Positions 7,601 to 10,247 of a DNA stretch of 10,247 nt are shown piece after piece. The stretch's first letter is position 1. Every line of letters begins with the position of its first letter. The DNA lies in NCBI GenBank assembly GCA_009602725.1, contig WELB01000300.1:90874-101120 (forward strand), in the 5' to 3' direction. This stretch comes from Spirogloea muscicola. Taxonomy: Eukaryota > Streptophyta > Zygnematophyceae > Spirogloeales > Spirogloeaceae. The translations under genes were made by a program, and so were the position numbers. The notes below the pieces were generated by a model that saw only the letters and a list, made by a program, of their open reading frames with translations, made no database searches and was not told where the DNA came from.

Positions 7601-10204
7601 CCTTTGTGGGCAATCTTTTCAGCCGTGGAAATAACAGCTGTGGGCTACCTCCACCCACTGTGATTGCCTCATCGGTAGCATTCTCAAGTTGCAAGTGTAC
7701 TGCATAAGGCAAGCCATCTACTATGCCAATCTTCCGATTAAGCTTGAAACCGTCACTCAAATTGGCAGCCACCAGTGAGGCGCCCAAAGCCATGGCCTCA
7801 TCAGCGTCCAAGTGGCGAGCTAGGCCCTTGTCCCCTACAAACTGTGACAGCACCTGCTGAAGCTTGGGTACGCGGGTAGCTCCTCCAATAAGCTCGATTG
7901 AGTGGATGTCCTGCATGGTGAGGTTTGCATCGGCAACTACGTCTTTCACAGGTGCCAGCGCCCTGGGCCACAGATCAGCACACAGCTCCTCAAACTTCTC
8001 CCTCGAGATTGTGGTCCTGACAACCAAAGAGACGATGAGGTTGAGTGACCATGAGCAAAGTCAGTCGATGAACAGAGAGCATCAATTCAGGTCTGAACTT
8101 GCCAAACTTGTCCACTCCTGCCAGATCTGAGCTGGACAAGAAGTGGGTCAACTTCAATCTACCTGCACATACCTGAAGTCTCTGTCCTCAAAGAGACCTT
8201 CAACAGCCAGAGGAGCATCAACATTGGCGCTGAGAATCTCCTTTGTCCTCTTCACCTCCTTTTTCAACTTGGCCATGGCTTTTGGGGATGACCTCACGTC
8301 AGCACCAGAGCCAAGCTTCTCATTGAACTCGGTTGCAAAGTGTTCGACAAGTCTTGCCTCCATTATCTGACCACCAAGCGTGGCGTCCCATCTTATCGCT
8401 TTGACCTGCTCAGGCCAGCAGTCATACCAAGCCAGTGCGTTCTCACAAAGAGCAACTAAAACAAGGAAAGGACATCATAGTGTCTCGATGCTGCACAAGG
8501 ATGGCAATCCAGAAGGAGAGCTTGGAATAGCCTGGGTAAGAGAGTGTCAATAGCCTGCATGCCTTGGCGTTGCCTATAGAGATTGCAAGTTGGGGAGCAC
8601 ACTTGGAGGACTAGTCTGAGTCAAGACCTGGAATTGGTTGGACGTAACAGGCTTTCCACGCTCTTTGACAGTATAAGCTGAGAAGTGAAGGACGGCAGCG
8701 TAGGCGCTATTTGCTCCCACATCATACACGACAATGTCACGAGAAGCATTGCTGAAGTCTGCAGATGTGATTATTCACACCATAAGTGTTAGGCTTCGCC
8801 GTGATGAGAAGCCACGATCAGCAACATTGCTATCTTAAAAGAAGGTGCTTGCACATGCTTATGTACAGCATAAGCTTTCCTTGACAGCTTACCACAAGGG
8901 AGTCAGCCCCACCTTTGTCTATGCCATATTGAAGTGCAACTCCAGCATGCTCGTTCACCAAGGACATCACGTTGATGTCAGCAATCTGGGCTGCATCAAG
9001 GATTGCTTGCCTTTGGCTCTGCCCAAAATATGCTGGCACAGTAATGACTGCACAAGTGAAGTGCAGTCTGTCAGCTCCAGCAGGCAGCCACCGTCTCAGA
9101 CCATCGCGAGTGTAACATTTGTGGAGAGGCTCAGACATGCAACAGTGCAACAGTCCCACCTCCGTGCAAACGCCAGCTCCAGGTACAATATCAGACGCAC
9201 CACAGACGACGGCCTACACTAGCGCCAATCGTTGCACTGAGGCTTGTTGACTGTAAGGAGGGGAGCCTCACCTACATTCCTAATGATGGACTTGGAGTGT
9301 GCCTCGGCAAGAGTGCGGACGTAGTTGAAGAGCATGGCCATCAGCTCCTCGGGATGCAGGACTTCGCCATCATGCGTCTATACCAGGAGCGCGACATGCT
9401 GTAGTGTTCAGGTGCAACGGTGCAGCACACCATATGCTGAAGTCCTCAGAGATGGCAGGTCCTTCTGCTATCAAGGACTTACTTTTATTTTACAGGTTCC
9501 CCGTTCTTCGTCACGCACGAGCTCGTATGGAAGGTAGCTTGCATTGAGCAAAGCCTGCCAGTCACCAAGGCAGATGAGGCGTCAGGGGTGGATGTGGACA
9601 TTACTACAGCCACAGCGAAGCTGCAGCCGTAAAAGAGTTCAAATCCCAGACGCTAGAGGCAGTCGGATCCGCGTGCGCAAGGCCTCGATAAGTGCGTGTG
9701 ACGAGATCGAGTCGGAGTCGGGCAGACGGTGTCGCTTGCACTGGTGAACGCTCCTATCTCTACAAGTAGCACTGCCACAACTCTAAGCTCGTGGCCGTGC
9801 TGGTCAATGCGCGGGGGCCCTGGTGGATCGGCGCAGGCTCGTGAAGCGCAACGCGTCGGCCGTCGGAGACACCGAGCCTCGGAGCAGCTGCCTCGGCGGT
9901 CGCTCACCTGCGCCGCCCGCATTGGCTTGCCGACGAGATCGCGCAGGCGCGCGTAGACGCGGTCGGGGTAGCGCACGAGCATGCCGGCGGCCTCCTCGGA
10001 CGCGAGCGCCTCGCCGCGGACGTAGGCGACGAGCGCGGGCGACTTGCGCTTGGAGATCTCGTTGATGGCGATGGTGATGGGGCTCTGCCCGGGCCGCGGG
10101 TTGACCACCGCCACCTTGAGCCACTCGGAGCCGTAGTCCACGCTGGCCACGGCGGCCCGCGCGGGCGCAACCAGCGCGACAAGCAGCGCCAGCAGCAGCA
10201 GCAT
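4611..10204 (-). CDS. ER lumenal Hsp70 of the GRP170/HYOU1 (plant HSP70-17) family, 18 exons
   Basis: Exons, 5' to 3' on the minus strand: 10204-9908, 9554-9483, 9377-9272, 9047-8913, 8758-8628, 8405-8173, 8016-7602, 7417-7040, 6916-6764, 6668-6507, 6339-6259, 6098-5994, 5772-5756, 5695-5626, 5503-5447, 5346-5285, 5067-4995, 4841-4611. They sum to 2778 bases (925 residues plus TGA) and phases match at every junction. Residues 1-17 are a hydrophobic signal peptide. VDYGSEW (22-28) is the phosphate-1 loop. The block [14 protein letters not shown] and [11 protein letters not shown] (about 159-200) is the Hsp70 connecting region, [10 protein letters not shown] (215-224) is phosphate-2, and IGGATRVPK (368-376) is the adenosine motif. 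A beta substrate-binding region, an acidic sequon-rich loop and a long helical region ([23 protein letters not shown]) follow, then an Ala/Gly-rich tail ending HDEL. The family works as nucleotide exchange factor for BiP and as a holdase in the ER. The length sits between the Arabidopsis (about 867) and human (about 999) proteins. The least certain junction is 5994 to 5772. Confidence 0.93.
4614..4625 (-). other. HDEL ER-retention signal
   Basis: The last four codons before the TGA at 4613-4611 are CAT GAT GAG TTG, His-Asp-Glu-Leu. HDEL is the plant and yeast form of the ER retrieval signal. With the signal peptide at the other end it places the chaperone in the ER lumen. It also confirms both the stop and the frame of the last exon. 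Confidence 0.95.
5756..5772 (-). other. 17-base micro-exon (exon 13) of the GRP170-like gene
   Basis: The exon is GTTGAAAGCCTCAGTAG. A pyrimidine-rich acceptor ending CTTTCCCAG precedes it and the strong donor GTAAGC follows. It enters in phase 0 and leaves in phase 2. The next exon at 5695 begins with G, which completes an Arg codon just before VEELTARP; in plant HSP70-17 an Arg also sits at this point, before SEELTARP. The upstream partner donor is less certain. GTGGCG at 5993 keeps the conserved KGVGDQI block and adds a few residues compared with plants. GTTGGT at 6020 would make the protein two residues shorter than plants and lose that block. Confidence 0.6.
6917..7039 (-). other. Intron 8 of the GRP170-like gene, 123 bases, in frame and stop-free
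   Basis: The donor is GTCAGT after a Glu codon and the acceptor is ACAG before Glu-Asp-Ser. The intron is 41 codons long with no stop, so both spliced and retained forms would be translatable. I treat it as an intron because it separates two acidic, sequon-rich stretches, while its own translation is Cys- and hydrophobic-containing and unlike them. Confidence 0.7.
10154..10204 (-). other. Signal peptide of the GRP170-like protein
   Basis: The first 17 codons read [17 protein letters not shown]. This is a leucine-rich hydrophobic core followed by a small-residue cleavage site, just before the first strand of the Hsp70 ATPase domain. It supports the ATG at 10204-10202 as the start. The frame upstream stays open to the window edge, so a more distal ATG cannot be excluded, but it would bury the signal peptide. 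Confidence 0.85.
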
Positions 10205-10247
10205 CGGCGACGCCGCCGCCGCCGCCGGTGGCGACGGCCGGCGCGGC
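10205..10247 (-). other. 5' leader of the GRP170-like gene with a GCG/GCC run
   Basis: The 43 bases upstream of the start codon are almost all G and C and include a run of about five GCG triplets (minus strand). I see no TATA-like element or ER-stress element in this short piece. The promoter lies outside the window. Confidence 0.5.

Noticed and set aside
1-10247. CRISPR arrays, tRNA or rRNA genes, bacterial operons or phage genes.
   Set aside because: No regularly spaced repeats, cloverleaf or conserved rRNA stretches were seen, and the window is clearly eukaryotic with spliced genes.

Overview
The window looks like nuclear DNA of a photosynthetic eukaryote, most likely a green alga of the trebouxiophyte kind. 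The two complete genes are rich in introns (17 and 9 by my models, mostly 60-280 bases, nearly all GT-AG). Their proteins read closest to plant families: an ER Hsp70 of the plant HSP70-17/animal GRP170 type ending in HDEL, and a nuclear protein with a PHD finger and a SAP30-type Sin3-binding domain. The lineage is inferred from remembered protein families; no search was run.

All three gene signals are on the minus strand. From right to left: (1) 10204 to 4611, a complete 18-exon gene for a GRP170-like ER lumenal chaperone, about 925 residues from signal peptide to HDEL. (2) 4610 to 3897, an intergenic stretch holding the 3' end of the chaperone gene, the 5' region of the next gene, and three copies of a short dispersed repeat. 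(3) 3896 to 1291, a 10-exon gene of about 260 codons. It encodes an N-terminal Cys-rich segment, a C4HC3 PHD finger, a basic linker and a C-terminal SAP30-like domain, so it is probably a subunit of a Sin3/histone deacetylase complex. (4) 1290 to 456, gene-poor DNA with two more repeat copies in the opposite orientation. (5) 355 to 1, continuing past the window edge, the end of an open frame that looks like the C-terminal part of an algal retroelement-associated or nuclease-like protein.

The exon models were built by hand. I looked for conserved protein blocks, then GT(GC)-AG borders, and required reading phase to match across every junction. Both models close without a frame break. The chaperone and the PHD-SAP30 protein act in different compartments and I see no functional link; they are same-strand neighbours only.

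The most interesting items are the PHD-SAP30 fusion with its possible GC-AG intron, a 17-base micro-exon in the chaperone gene, the five-copy repeat found only between genes, and several introns that are a multiple of three and free of stops.
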